DNA of 64,000 nucleotides from Prinsepia uniflora (lineage: Eukaryota; Streptophyta; Magnoliopsida; Rosales; Rosaceae), in NCBI GenBank assembly GCA_032719365.1, contig CM064870.1:47028194-47092193 (forward strand). Reading direction: 5' to 3'. The notes beneath the pieces are model-generated. The model saw only the letters and a list, made by a program, of their open reading frames with translations, ran no database searches and was not told the DNA's origin. Shown here one piece after another: positions 43,897-55,017 of this stretch (the first letter of the stretch is position 1; the number at the start of each line of letters is the position of its first letter). Both the position numbers and the translations under genes were made by a program.

Positions 43897-46507
43897 TGTG
43901 ACGACCCGAAAATTCGAAAAAGGAACAATTGAAAAAAAAATGGAGGGAAATAACGATTTTGCCATTAGTTATGAAGGGGAGAAAGTTGACTTTTTGACCG
44001 GGACGTTGTTTGGACTTTCTGTAAGTACCGTTGGATAGGTCTCGAGACGCTGAATCCGTAGACAGGCGGTATGCGCCAATCGGAGTTCGGATGTAAAAGA
44101 TACGAGTCTGAGACGGCGAAGGGCAATTTGGTAATTTTGCAAAAGAAGGATAAATTGGCAAATTGGCACAGTATTGGATGACTCTTCCATATTGGTGAGT
44201 CATTTGGGTCTTTAGGTGACATCTGTTACCTTATAAACACGATTGGTGGCAAATTGATGATATTTGGTTTTGAATACATATACATATACATGTATGCGTG
44301 AAGGAAGAACAGAGCAGCAAAACAGCTCATCAAATCTTCCTTTCTGATCGAGTTCTGAAAGGGATAGAAAGATAGGAGAATTGAAGGAAGAAAAAATGAG
44401 AAAGACTAAGAGGAAAGGGAAGGAAAACCTAGAAAAATTAACCCGAAACCCACCCAAATCCTTGAATTGATGACTTGGGATTGAATTTTGAATTAGACGA
44501 TTAATTGATGGAAACAGAGATGAGGATGAGCTTATAGAGGCTTAAACGAGTCGAGTGGGATTGAAATTGAAGGAAATGGTGAAGAAACGAGCCCATACGA
44601 CACTTGTGTTCAGTTGAGGAAATTCAGATTGAGTTGGAATGGTTAGAGTGAATGAAGGTCGAAATTGGGATTGCAAACATCTTTAAATAGACCCTGCGAA
44701 GCTTCTGATTTGAAGAAATCACTGAGAATTGACAGGATCAAACGATGAACAACCTTCGACTTGCCATGGTTAGTCGACTGCCTTTGAGGTAAGGAATGGT
44801 GTAATTGACCTTACAAACCTTTAATTAAGGTTAAAACGATACGATTAGCTGAATTACTTGAAGAAATTGAGTGGAAATTGACAGGGATTTAGTCGGGCTA
44901 TATCGCGGATTGCAGGCCCGTTTAACAGGCAACTGGGTTGAGAAGATGAACAGTGCCCTGCACTGTAGCAAGCGCGTGGCACCCACGCGTAGCCACTCAT
45001 GGCTCCGCGTGAGGGCGCGTGGTATCTTTTCTCAAGGTGAGTTCAACATGAAACTTGCTCCTTTTAATGTAACGAACATTTTGGCATTGGTTTCGAGTCG
45101 ATCAGACACCGTTTCGATAAAGTTTCTAGGATCCAAAGTGTTATGTTTTGTTTTAATTTCGTATTTAATTCTTGGAAAAATTATGGGAAGTTAATATGAT
45201 CTTAATTGAGTCATTAGTGACCCTTAAGAATGATTTTGGACAGGACTTGGGATTCCTGGAAAGTATCAGAAATTACGGAAAGGCGTGTAGCTCAGAAAGC
45301 GAGCGATATGGACAGTGTGTGAGTGAACTTTTGTTTTCTACCCAGAATGCATGCATATATGTTTTAAAAGCTTTATTATATGATTTGAAATGATTTGGCA
45401 TGATTAATGTTTCGATATGATGATTTCTGGATTTTGGGAATATTATATTATTTTATATTGTTTTGGGCACGATTTCTAAGAAAATTGTGAAATTGCTGTT
45501 TTGGGCGAAGGCTCGGGATTTGAGATTGATTTTGACTCGGCTTATCAGTCAGGGATTGATTTAATGGATTTGTAATGCTTTTTGGATATATTTTATGAAT
45601 TTATGTGAAAATGGCAACTAAGGTTGCGATTGCACGGATTTACGTGAAAATGATATTTTGGGCTTGAGACCCAATTGGATAGTGATTTTGACTCGGATTT
45701 GGAGTCACATGTGAATATGATTAAATTGATGATTTTGATTTATAAAGTGAATTCTGGACATTGTTTTATGATGGATTTGTGGAACTTACTTTGTGAAAGC
45801 TATGTTTCGGGCATATGCCCTGTTGAAATGTTATTTTGACTTGATTTGAGACGTAAATGGTTTTAAAATGAGATTACTGGATTTGGTGACTGTTCCATAT
45901 ATACCATCCTCTGTGATTTGATAGTCTCCTCCAGACGTCGTAGATCCTGGAGTAGTCACGATCCACTGCCTGGTGATGAGTAGCTCCGAGGGAGGCTTAA
46001 TCTCAGGAGTGTGAGATTATGAAGATATCCTCCAGACGTCGTAGATCCTGGAGATGATATCACCCCATACATCGTAGATCCTAGGGATGTACTCGGGCGT
46101 GAGACTCCTGAGTTTGCACGCGTTGCATTGATATCGTGACAGCTACTTGGATATTGAGATTGGATATCGAGTATTGGTGATATTTGTGATTTATTGATAT
46201 TTTTGTCGAGATACTTTATATCATGAACTGATTTGATGAACATGAGTTTCAGAGAAAATGTGGACCATGGGAAAACATGTTTTGATTTTATCGGTCCACT
46301 GTTCATATTAGATTGATTTCATGCGATTACTCATGTTTTATGATATGCATGCATGTTTGTGAAACTGGAGGGTAAGATTGATTTTCATCAAATGTATTTA
46401 TAAATGTTTATTTTTGTCCACTCACACCTTTTCTGTTTTATTGACCATCTAGGTCGTGGTGCGATGATCGAGGCTATTCGAGAGGTGGAGGCATGAGTGG
46501 GCACAAG
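43897..46507 (+). mobile_element. Element G, 5' LTR, part 1
   Basis: It starts TGTGACGACCCG, a variant of the family start, and carries the block TGTAACGAACATTTTGGC (about 45067), a GCGCGTGGCACCCACGCG hairpin (about 44971), GTGTGAGTGAAC/ATGCATGC (about 45320) and TATAAAT (46399-46405) before GTCCACTCACAC. The hairpin module here is diverged: CTCCAG...CTGGAG repeats around 'acgtcgtagatc' (about 45928-46060). The LTR is interrupted by solo LTR H and ends at 49468; its uninterrupted length would be about 2726 bp. Confidence 0.85.
46503..46507. repeat. Target-site duplication of solo LTR H (left)
   Basis: ACAAG (CACAAG also possible) before TGACAGGACCC; repeated at 49349-49353. Confidence 0.8.
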
Positions 46508-49348
46508 TGACAGGACCCGCCCCGATCCCACAAGGACCACAAGGGGACGTGCCCTGCTCCCGTCTGACACCCAATAATTCATACCAATTTTAACCTCAAA
46601 ACATTTAAAAGCATAAATAACCAAATTAAAGTCATACATCAAATCCGAATTAAACGAATGTCAGACAAGAGATGAAATCCAAAATTACAAATTTGCGAGC
46701 ACGACTCTAAAGTAAACCTGCGGGTACACCGCCCAGCAGGGGTTCAGGTACGCAGAAGTAGATCTATGCCTCAGCCTCTGGTTCCTCCTCTACCTCAGTT
46801 TCCCGACCTGGAGGGGTTATCAAAACATTAAGGGTGAGTGGACCGAAACTCAAGTTTATGAAATCGTTTGATAAGTAAAACATATAATTTACCCCTCCAT
46901 TTTCCAAACATGCGTGCATCATAATTAAAACCATCAATCATATAATATGAACCATAAGGCATATAATAAAACCATAACCATAATTTTAGCCACTGCACTA
47001 TACACTCCAATCCCGACATCCCTGATGTCTGACGTCCCTGACGTCCAATAAGGTCACAATCACAAGGCTACGCGTGCCACTCGGGTCTCAATTCCGACTT
47101 CAATCCCCGAACCCCGTTCGGTTACAGCATCCCCGATGCTTAGCGTCATAGACGCTGGACGTTCTAGACGTCCGTGACCTCTCCGGGGTACCTCATCCGG
47201 AGGAGACAATATAATATGGAAGGATCTATACAGTGCAGTAACAAATACATTTTATTGATATCCACATGCAAACATATATATACATAGATAGAATCCGAAC
47301 CAATCATTCAGTTTCATCGGACGGGTCTCAAGCCCAAATACCGTGAAACGTGCCATAACCATATTTTCCATATCCTCAAAACCATTATTGTTTTAGCATG
47401 TGAATAAGTATAATAAAACCAGAAAACATTTATGCACACAAGGGTTTAAGAAAATGGCCCACTCACAGTACAGTCCTGCCGAAAACCGAACGTATACCCT
47501 CGTTCTGGTACGATTATACAACCCCTGTCATATCCAAAGTATATGCAAAGGTCAATTTAAACCCCTAACATTCAACCATGAAGCCCTAGACCGAAACCGG
47601 TCCGGAAAAGCCGGCCGAACGCGCTTTCCAAGGCAATAAACCTTATTTTGACCAACTTAATGATCTCCGATCGACCCGAAACCACCGCCAATGGATCCGG
47701 ATCGTCGAAACCTAAAGAATGGTGGTGGTCCCACCAGGAACACTGTTCACACGCGCCCCCACGCGCCGGTCAACGCGGCGGTCAACGCAGGAACAGTTCC
47801 TGCTGACGTCATCGCTGACGTCACTGCTGACGTCAGCATGACGTCATGCTGACGTCATCTGACAGCTGTCAGGTCTGACATGTCAGACTCTGACAGGTGC
47901 CACGTGTCAACATCTGATTGGTCCACCACACTGATCTGTCAGGCCACGTGTCGGATCTGACATGTGCCACGTGTCAGCACGGCACTGGTCCACGTCACTG
48001 ACATGTCAGTGACACGTGGCAGTCCTTGACTGGTCCACGTCACTGACATGTCAGTGACACGTGGCAGTCCTTGACTGGTCCACGTCAATGACATGTCAGT
48101 GCTGACTGTGCACTGACATGTGACACGTGTCGGCTCACGGTTGGTCCACGTCATCTGACAGACTGACAGGGTGCCACGTCATCACCGCTGTCCTCAGACG
48201 GGTTGACCCGAATACCTGCAACTCGGGTCGATCAGACCCGCGATCATGACCCGGTTGCCCTAACTTCATTTCTGGATCATTTTCGTTCCTTTCAATTCCT
48301 AACTACTCGTCTGAGTCCCTAGATTGGTTCAGTGTAAAAAGAATGGAGAAAAACCGATACGATCGAGGGCCTACCTCGAAGAACAGAACCGGTTTCCGTC
48401 GCCGTTTAGTCACCGCCCTGAGCTCCTCCGGCCATGAGTTCAATCGCAGAAGGTTCTTGGCAGTCCCTAGAGTCGATTAGGATCCATCAAAAACAAAACT
48501 AAACGTGGGAAATGGATTTACCAAAAATCTGGGTTTGAAAACCGCCACGGGTTCCCTGATTCCTTCCTCGCCGCCGTCCTCCGCCGTGGTCACTGCCGTC
48601 GCTCAGCCTCGCCGGTGAGTCCCCAATACGCAGACACAGAGAGTGGATGATTTGCTGGGATGTTTGATCGAAATGGGCAGAATGTGCTCTGCGGGTATGA
48701 AATATAAGGAAATGGAGGGAAGGAAACGGACGGCCCAGATTTGATCTCCAGATTAGATCAAGGGCTCAGATTAGATCAGGGGTTTTTAATCCAAGGGCTG
48801 AAATTTAAAGCTGATTCAAATGTTAATTAATCCAATAGTGGATCTGATCCAATCTAGCCAATGGGTGAGTGACACTTGTCACTCACCAGGTGTCCTCCAA
48901 TCAGATTTCCTGAATATAATATTCGACACGAAAACTGAGACACGAACTTCCCGAACTCACGTTTCTGACCATAACTTCATCGTACGAAGTCCGATTTCGG
49001 TGTGCCGCCTGTCTACGGACTCAGGACGTCGAGGCCTACCCAACGGTCCTTGAGTCAACTGAAAATTATTTGTCAAAAGAAAAGTCAACATTTTCCCCCA
49101 AGAGTCCAAATTACGGTAATGCCCCTGAACTTCCGATAGTCATAACTTTTACCCTGATCGTCCGAATTGGACGTGCCACCTGTCTATGAACTCGTGACGT
49201 CCCGAACTACGTCACGGTCATAGGTCAAAGTTCATTTAGTTCACCAATCAAAAAGTCAACAATTTGACCATACCATTCACAAGGGTAAAATCGTCAAATC
49301 ACTCATTAAATTACAATATGGGAATCCTCGAATTTCCGGGGTGTTACC
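46508..49348 (-). mobile_element. Solo LTR H (2841 bp), inserted in the LTR of G
   Basis: Minus-strand LTR from TGACAGGACCCGCCCC to GGGGTGTTACC. The last base is C where the family has A, so the LTR start on its own strand is GGTAACACC, a terminal mutation. ACAAG flanks both sides. It contains micro-hairpins AGCATC-CCC-GATGCT (47126-47140), AGCGTC-ATA-GACGCT (47142-47156) and GGACGT-TCTAG-ACGTCC (47157-47173), a bZIP/G-box cluster, and the conserved palindrome at about 48860-48886. The otherwise conserved TGTAACGAACATTTT block is eroded near 47650. Confidence 0.88.
47802..48185 (-). promoter_or_regulatory. Cluster of TGACGTCA and CACGTG palindromes in LTR H
   Basis: Five TGACGTCA sites within about 55 bp (47802-47857) are followed by six CACGTG sites and repeated 'ggtccacgtcactgacatgt'. 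A ~45-bp unit is tandemly repeated 2-3 times at about 47988-48085. The arrangement parallels LTR Y in the same LTR position, although unit numbers differ. This is an expanded motif array rather than scattered sites. Confidence 0.6.
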
Positions 49349-49353
49349 ACAAG
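49349..49353. repeat. Target-site duplication of solo LTR H (right)
   Basis: ACAAG, matching 46503-46507; the LTR of G resumes after it. Confidence 0.8.
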
Positions 49354-49468
49354 TGCAGTTATCCATTGTTTGGCAAGCGCTGAGGGTAAATTCGGAACTT
49401 CAGTTGACTTGTCAGACGGGAGCAGGACCGGGCACAGTTATCAAATCCTTTGGGGACGGGTCCTGTCA
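49354..49468 (+). mobile_element. Element G, 5' LTR, part 2 (LTR end)
   Basis: The last 115 bp of the LTR, ending GGGGACGGGTCCTGTCA, directly followed by a primer-binding site. The wording 'ctgacaagt/acttgtcagacgggagcaggaccgggcac' also matches solo LTR X at 33420-33470, so G and X are the closest pair. Confidence 0.88.
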
Positions 49469-49471
49469 AAT

Positions 49472-49483
49472 TGGTATCAGAGC
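49472..49483 (+). other. Primer-binding site of element G
   Basis: TGGTATCAGAGC, three bases after the LTR terminus; initiator-Met tRNA type, identical to A and K. Confidence 0.9.
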
Positions 49484-49899
49484 ACTAGGTTGCTGATTCT
49501 GTTGCCACATCATACCTCCGAAACGTAAGCCTCGTGCGCTACCTGGTAGTGAGACGAGTATACGAAGGTATGTGAGACCTCGTGATAACTCTCAGAATGA
49601 GATTGACCCTGGATTGGGGGTAAGATGTTAATCAGTGTACACTGTGAAGTGCTAACTGTTAAACACGGATTTGTGTGGGATCTAAGGATGAATGAGCCCA
49701 GAAACTAGAAAGGTAGCATAAATGGGTAAGTTGGACCCGGGATGAGATTATTCTCAGTGGATTCCTTAAGTGAAATGTGTGTCGAGCCTAGAATATGATG
49801 GGATATCCCGTAGGCCTTATAGGTCGTATAAGATGTGGTTCACCAGCGGAATTTGCTCGGTGACCGAGTATGCCAATGATGGCATGGATGATTGTTATG

Positions 49900-50000
49900 A
49901 GATTGGACTCAAGAGGAGTCGAGATATGGATACGGGACTCAAAACGAGTCAGGATGTTGGACTTGAGATGAGTCATGGTAATGTATTAGGGCTCGGGATG
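49900..50000 (+). repeat. Micro-hairpins inside the decayed gag of G
   Basis: Four consecutive inverted repeats with 5-nt loops: GACTC-AAGAG-GAGTC, GACTC-AAAAC-GAGTC, GACTT-GAGAT-GAGTC (one G-T pair), and GGCTC-GGGAT-GAGCC. The stems vary but stay paired. The same style is seen in LTR modules, here within former coding sequence. Confidence 0.75.
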
Positions 50001-51981
50001 AGCCGTAAAGGTTGAAATATAGTTATGGTTCTAATACGATCGACTTATGTAATTGAGAAATGTTTGGCACTTGGGATGCCCAGGATTGGGATAGGGTCAG
50101 ATACGGAAGGGTTACGAATTTATGGATTGGCATTGTTTAACCCTGTTTATTGGACTTATAGAATTGGATGGTTCATGTCAGTTTCACTTAGTGATTGAAG
50201 GTTCGGGCAAAGACCCGTAGTACACAGAGATTTGGACGCCAGTTGGGTCCACTGGGTGATAAAATGATAAGGTTAATTGCTCATGATTGTGGGTCGTCTG
50301 GTCACATCATAAAGAAATGGTTATATCGATTGATAAAGTGATATGGCACTGTTGGGGTGCAATGGAGCAGGGATTAGCTTATGTATTGATTGTTGATGTG
50401 ACATACGAAGGAAGAGTTGGTGGGGCCCGTGACGGACCGTAGGGGGTGGTCAGTTGGGACCACATGCCCAAGGATTGCTCTTACTTAGTAGGAAGCTTGA
50501 GTAGCCTCTAGAGTGGTGACATGGATGTAAGTTTAACCAAGACGTATGTATTCGGTAGGTCCCGGGCTACCTACTCTTATGTGTTTTGAGATTGTACATT
50601 GGATGGATACGGAGTTGTCCGTGATTGGTTAAGGTATGGAAGTTGGTGAGCCGACTAGAGCTACGGATGCGATAAAATTGATGATATTTATGTGGTAATC
50701 TTGGTAATTACATATGGTGAAATTGGTGAGACCTAAAGGGGGGTAGACCTATCGATTTGAGGCTACCCAGGACGACAGGTATTATTCGCCTAGTGGCTGA
50801 CTTGGGATTTTCCTGGACTTGGATGATTTGAATGTAATCCTTGGGATGGATTGGTTGATGATTCTTGATGCCTCTATCGAGTATGTTGATTATAGAGCGA
50901 TATGTGGAGTCCAGGATTTCCCGAGGTGATGTGGCAGGGAGACTCGAGGGTGTTACACTCTAGAATGATTTTGACCCTTACAATCGATGGACTGTTGGTA
51001 TGAGGTAATCAAAATTACTGGGTATAGATGTGGCATATGTGATTAGTGTATGGGATGCCTAGTGAAGGCTGAAGATGTACAGATTTTTCAATATATTTCC
51101 TGAGGTTTTTCCAGGATGAGAGATTGAGTTTATGATGGAGATTATGTCGAGTATACGAGTTGTTTCTCGGACACTTTGGTATGTGACACCTACGGAGTCA
51201 TAAGGACTAAAGATGCAAGTACATGACTTGATTGACACTGGTTCGTTCGACAGAGTGTAGCCGTGAGGAACCCAGTGGTGTTAAAGAGGAAAAAAGGATG
51301 ATGGTCCGAGCTTACGTGCCAATTATGGACAACTTAATAAGGTAACGGTATAGGATAAGTATTCCTTATCACGAGCTAATGATTTGTAGTTCTTTTGGAA
51401 ATATGTGATTATTGGGCCTAGTGAGAGGGGCCAACAGGGTGATGACTAACAGTCATGAGTAAAAGAGAAAAATATGATGTCCGGATTTGATGTGGCTAAG
51501 GTTAGTCAATGGTGATGCCTTTGGATGGGCAAATGAACCGGTTTGTTTGTGAGTTGGATTGATTATGATAACATGATGAATGATATGTTGGCGTGCCCAC
51601 ATTTATGGATGGGCATGTGATATACTGAACAGATGTATTGAATGCCCGCAGAGAAAAAAATATATGGTTGAATAAGTGTTAGGTCTGGTCTACCAGAGTA
51701 GGTTTGTAGAACATATACGAATAACGGTCGGGATTAGTGTGAATCCTAGGAGAAACAGATGTATTGGTCAATGGAAAACAATTAAAGACTGTCACGGGGA
51801 ACATGCGTTGTTTTGAGATTGGATAGATACCATAGAGGATTGTAGAGGGGTTCTTTAAAATGTTTTGCCAGTTATGGTGATTGACCCAGAAGGAGGTCAA
51901 AGTTATTGGAAATGGGAACTGAAATAGAATAAGTACAAGGTGGAGAAACAGTGACTTATGTTCGATGTGACTCTTTCCGTG

Positions 51982-53403
51982 TGTAACGACCCGTCAGAAT
52001 TTCAGGATTAGATTAGTGACTAATCACGATTAGTGAGGTTAATCCGTGATTAGTTAGGCGAAATCGGATGAACGATGCGAAATGACCATTTTGCCCCTGG
52101 TCTTAGGTAAAACGTTGACTTTTCATTCATGCCGTCAAATGGCCTTTGACCGATGACCATGACGTAGTTCGTGACGTAACGAGTTCATAGACAGGTGGCA
52201 CGTTCAATTCCGACGTTCGTGGAAGAAGTTATGACGTTCAGAAGCTTAAGGGCATTTTGGTAATTTTGGATAAAAGGGGCAAATGTTGACTTTTGGACCA
52301 GGAGGTTCGATGGCCGAGGGCCAAGGACCGTTTCGTAGATCGGGATGATACGAATCCGTAGACAGGCGGCACGTCGAATTCGGACGTTCGACGCGAAGTT
52401 ACGGTTTACGGAAGTACGAAAGTACTATTGCACATTTTACGAAACGACCTAACTTTTGGACTCTAGTGGGGCCCAGATATTTTATGGAGGCCCAATGGAT
52501 GAGTGACACTTGTCACCCATCCACATGCCACCCCTAAACATACATGCATCGACCATTTCCAAACAACCCGATCTCACACCCACCATTCTTCATCTCTGTG
52601 CAACCCAAACCATTCCATTCCCTTTGATTCAACCTGAGATGAAGGCAGAGGATGACTGAGGAACTGAGGACGGCGGCAGGGAGCTGGAACCGTCGTGGAC
52701 GGCGGCTGGAGGAGCCACAAACCCGAGAGAGTACTCGGTAAGGCCCAAATCCCATTTTAAATCGATTTTGACGTTATAGCTTGTTTTGGATGGTTTGGTT
52801 GAGTTTGTTGGGTTATTAAGAAGTTATTAAGATGTTTTTGAGGGAGGTTGACAGTTGAGAAGGCCGTGAGAATGGCCCGGAAAATTATGGCCGTGAGGCC
52901 CTATGTTCATGGGTAGGTTTTGGACGGTTTTGATTAGTTTTGTAAATTGGTATGGGTAGGAAACCTAAAAATAGGAATTTAGGGATTGAAATGGAGGAAA
53001 ATAGACGAAAAAAGGAGGAGGAAATAGCCTGAACCGGTCACACCGGTCCAGGAAAACCAGAGGACCGAACTAGCCAGTTTGAACCGGGTTGGACCTCAAG
53101 GACGATGAACAATACCCTGGCGCGTGAGCCCCACTCGCAGGGCCTGTCTTGGGCGCGTGAGGGCACGTGTCCCACTATTTGGGGAAGTGTCCAACATACG
53201 AAACACTCTATTCGATGTAACGAACATTTTGGGACAGGTTTCGTGTCGATCGGACATCGTTTCGTTAGGTTTCAAGGTGTCCAACGGTTTAGGATGGACT
53301 TTAAAAATAGTTAGAAAATCGGGAAAATTATGGGACTTCGATGAGAGGTTACTGAGGCTATTGGTAACCCTTTAAATGAATTTGGATAGGTTTGGGAATC
53401 CCG
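51982..53403 (+). mobile_element. LTR I, 5' part of an LTR
   Basis: It starts TGTAACGACCCGTCAG inside the interior of G with no polypurine tract before it, so it is the outer end of an inserted element. It follows the K-type LTR plan (GTTGACTTTT modules, palindrome near 52496, GCGCGTGAGCC hairpin near 53120, TGTAACGAACATTTTGGGACAGG near 53217). At about 53403, after 'gggaatcccggtg', it switches abruptly to interior sequence of a K-type element, so the rest of the LTR and the start of the interior are deleted. Confidence 0.85.
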
Positions 53404-55017
53404 GTGGAATGACAAGGATCGATACGAGGTAATCAGTGAGAACCCACAGTCTCGGAGTGTCTCGTCGTTGACTAATCTATTTAGATGTGGGAAACGGTTG
53501 AGGACTTTGGACGTCGTGACGATCGGGGATCGTGACGTCTATGGTCGGTTGACGTAGTGTTGGATCTGGATCGTGATTTGGATGATCCACATAGGTGGAG
53601 AGTTTATCACTCTTACTTGGATGTTGAGTGGAGCATGATGGGACTGAACTTCTTTTCGAGGTAAATCCCATATGACTTATTACTCACCTGAGTAGTTGTC
53701 CGATGAGTAGTTTTCCGACGTGGTCGGATATGGTCAGCCTTAGGGATGTGCGGATATTGTGATTGGCTTCCCTATGAAGTCAATCGATGGTATTGGAGTA
53801 ATCGGTTGAGCAGACAACCGATAGGTTCGGATATAGTGCGTCTCGGTAGACGAGAACGATATTTCGGGTTTTGGAATCAGATTTCTGGATGACGATTCAG
53901 GATTTGATTTTGGAACTTGAAAGAGGATTTCTGGATTTGGGTTTTGGAATCGGATTCTGGGTGACGATTCAGGATTTGATTCTAGAGCTTGACTGTGGAT
54001 TTTCTTTTTATGGATTTGGGTTCGGAATGGTTATTCCAAATGCTAGCTTACGGAATAATGATTTCGGATTCGGATTTGAACATGGCTATGGATATGATTT
54101 CTGGGTTTGGATTCGGGATTTCTTACGAAATTGCGGATTCGGATTCGGATTTGGGAAATTGATAATGGGTTGGAGTTTCGATTTGTCTAGTGTTGGATTG
54201 GACAAGTGAACTCCATAATTGAAACGTGATTGGCTACGACCTAGACGGTTGTTGGCTGATTGATGGGTAAATGTGTGTACCTAGTTCGTTGTTCGAGGTA
54301 CGACACCGGGCAGACTTGTGATGTCTGGTGACGGTATATAGGTTATACCAGTGGTACGTTGGAGAGCGTGTTGGTAGTCGGCATGGTTCCAATACCATTG
54401 GATTAGTCGGGGTCGTGGACTGGACGTTGGATACTGTGCATTGGGTCATGGTATTTCTGATGGGTCTAGTTACACACAGGTTGAGTGAGTTGGCGGTTAG
54501 TATAACCACAAGTGGGTATAATGTCAGTTGCCGACTGACGGCTGTCAAGTGGTGACAGTTTGTCGGAGGTGTCAACGTAGATCGTTGAGTGCGGTTTGGT
54601 GACTCCCAGTGGGAGCAGACTTCAGGATAGGTTAGAGATTGAGGAAGGAACCGTAGAGTTGTTTATGTCAGTGAAAGGGTAGATTTGACAAGTGGGTCGA
54701 TCATAGGATACTTGGGTTACTCTGAGACTGACAGGTGGTGTTAGTTCGGAGCGTAAGACTTCTGTCATTCGACGTGGTCGCATGTAGACGATGTGACGTG
54801 AGCGTTAGTGGTATATCTAGTTGCAGACGAGTAAGGATTGTTCTGGTTAGTTGGTGTACGAGCGTGCACGTGTTTTGAGGTCGATTCTACTTTCCACGAG
54901 ATGGATGTGGAAACAGGATAGTTGGAGTTTCGAGAATGAAACTAATTAAGGAGGGAAGAATGGTTAGAATTAGATCGGTTGGAATTTCGAGGACGAAATT
55001 AATTAAGGAGGGAAGGT
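53404..55017 (+). mobile_element. K-type interior fragment (tandem copy 1)
   Basis: The 1614 bp match 60059-61672 at a constant offset of 6655 bp, with about 15 differences by eye (about 1%). It ends in the duplicated hairpin/polypurine unit. A 112-codon frame (53871-54209), rich in F, G and L, is identical in the second copy at 60526-60864. The identity reflects recent duplication and I know no such protein. Junction microhomology GTGG with LTR I suggests a deletion event. Confidence 0.88.
54926..55017 (+). other. Duplicated hairpin plus polypurine tract of the K family (copy 1)
   Basis: Unit 1 is AGTTTCG-AGAA-TGAAACT (54926-54943; one G-T pair) with AAGGAGGGAAG; unit 2 is AATTTCG-AGGA-CGAAATT (54983-55000) with AAGGAGGGAAGG, ending before the LTR at 55018. 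Same two-unit arrangement as element A; copy 2 at 61581-61672. Confidence 0.85.

Larger units (their letters stand above)
49469..51981 (+). pseudogene. Element G interior: decayed Ty3/Gypsy gag-pol
   Basis: The only interior in the window with recognisable retroelement protein remnants, all with stops or frame breaks. From 49512 a gag-like start reads IPPKRKPRA (ATA where ATG is expected). Half-preserved zinc knuckles lie at about 50279-50320 (CGSSGH followed by W instead of Cys) and 50458-50478 (HMPKDC). At 50825-50899 the protease/RT junction shows VILGMDWL. At about 51207-51260 and 51303-51386 RT N-terminal segments include LNKVTV, a stop, then DKYSLS. The order gag, zinc knuckle, protease, RT is that of chromovirus-type Gypsy (Tekay/Del-like). 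RNase H, integrase and the 3' LTR are not found: LTR I interrupts at 51982. Non-functional; it may represent the former autonomous partner lineage. Confidence 0.82.

Noticed and set aside
53871..54209. 112-codon frame, identical in a second copy at 60526-60864
   Set aside because: Identity is explained by the recent 6655-bp duplication; the protein is low-complexity F/G/L-rich and the frame is not kept in A.
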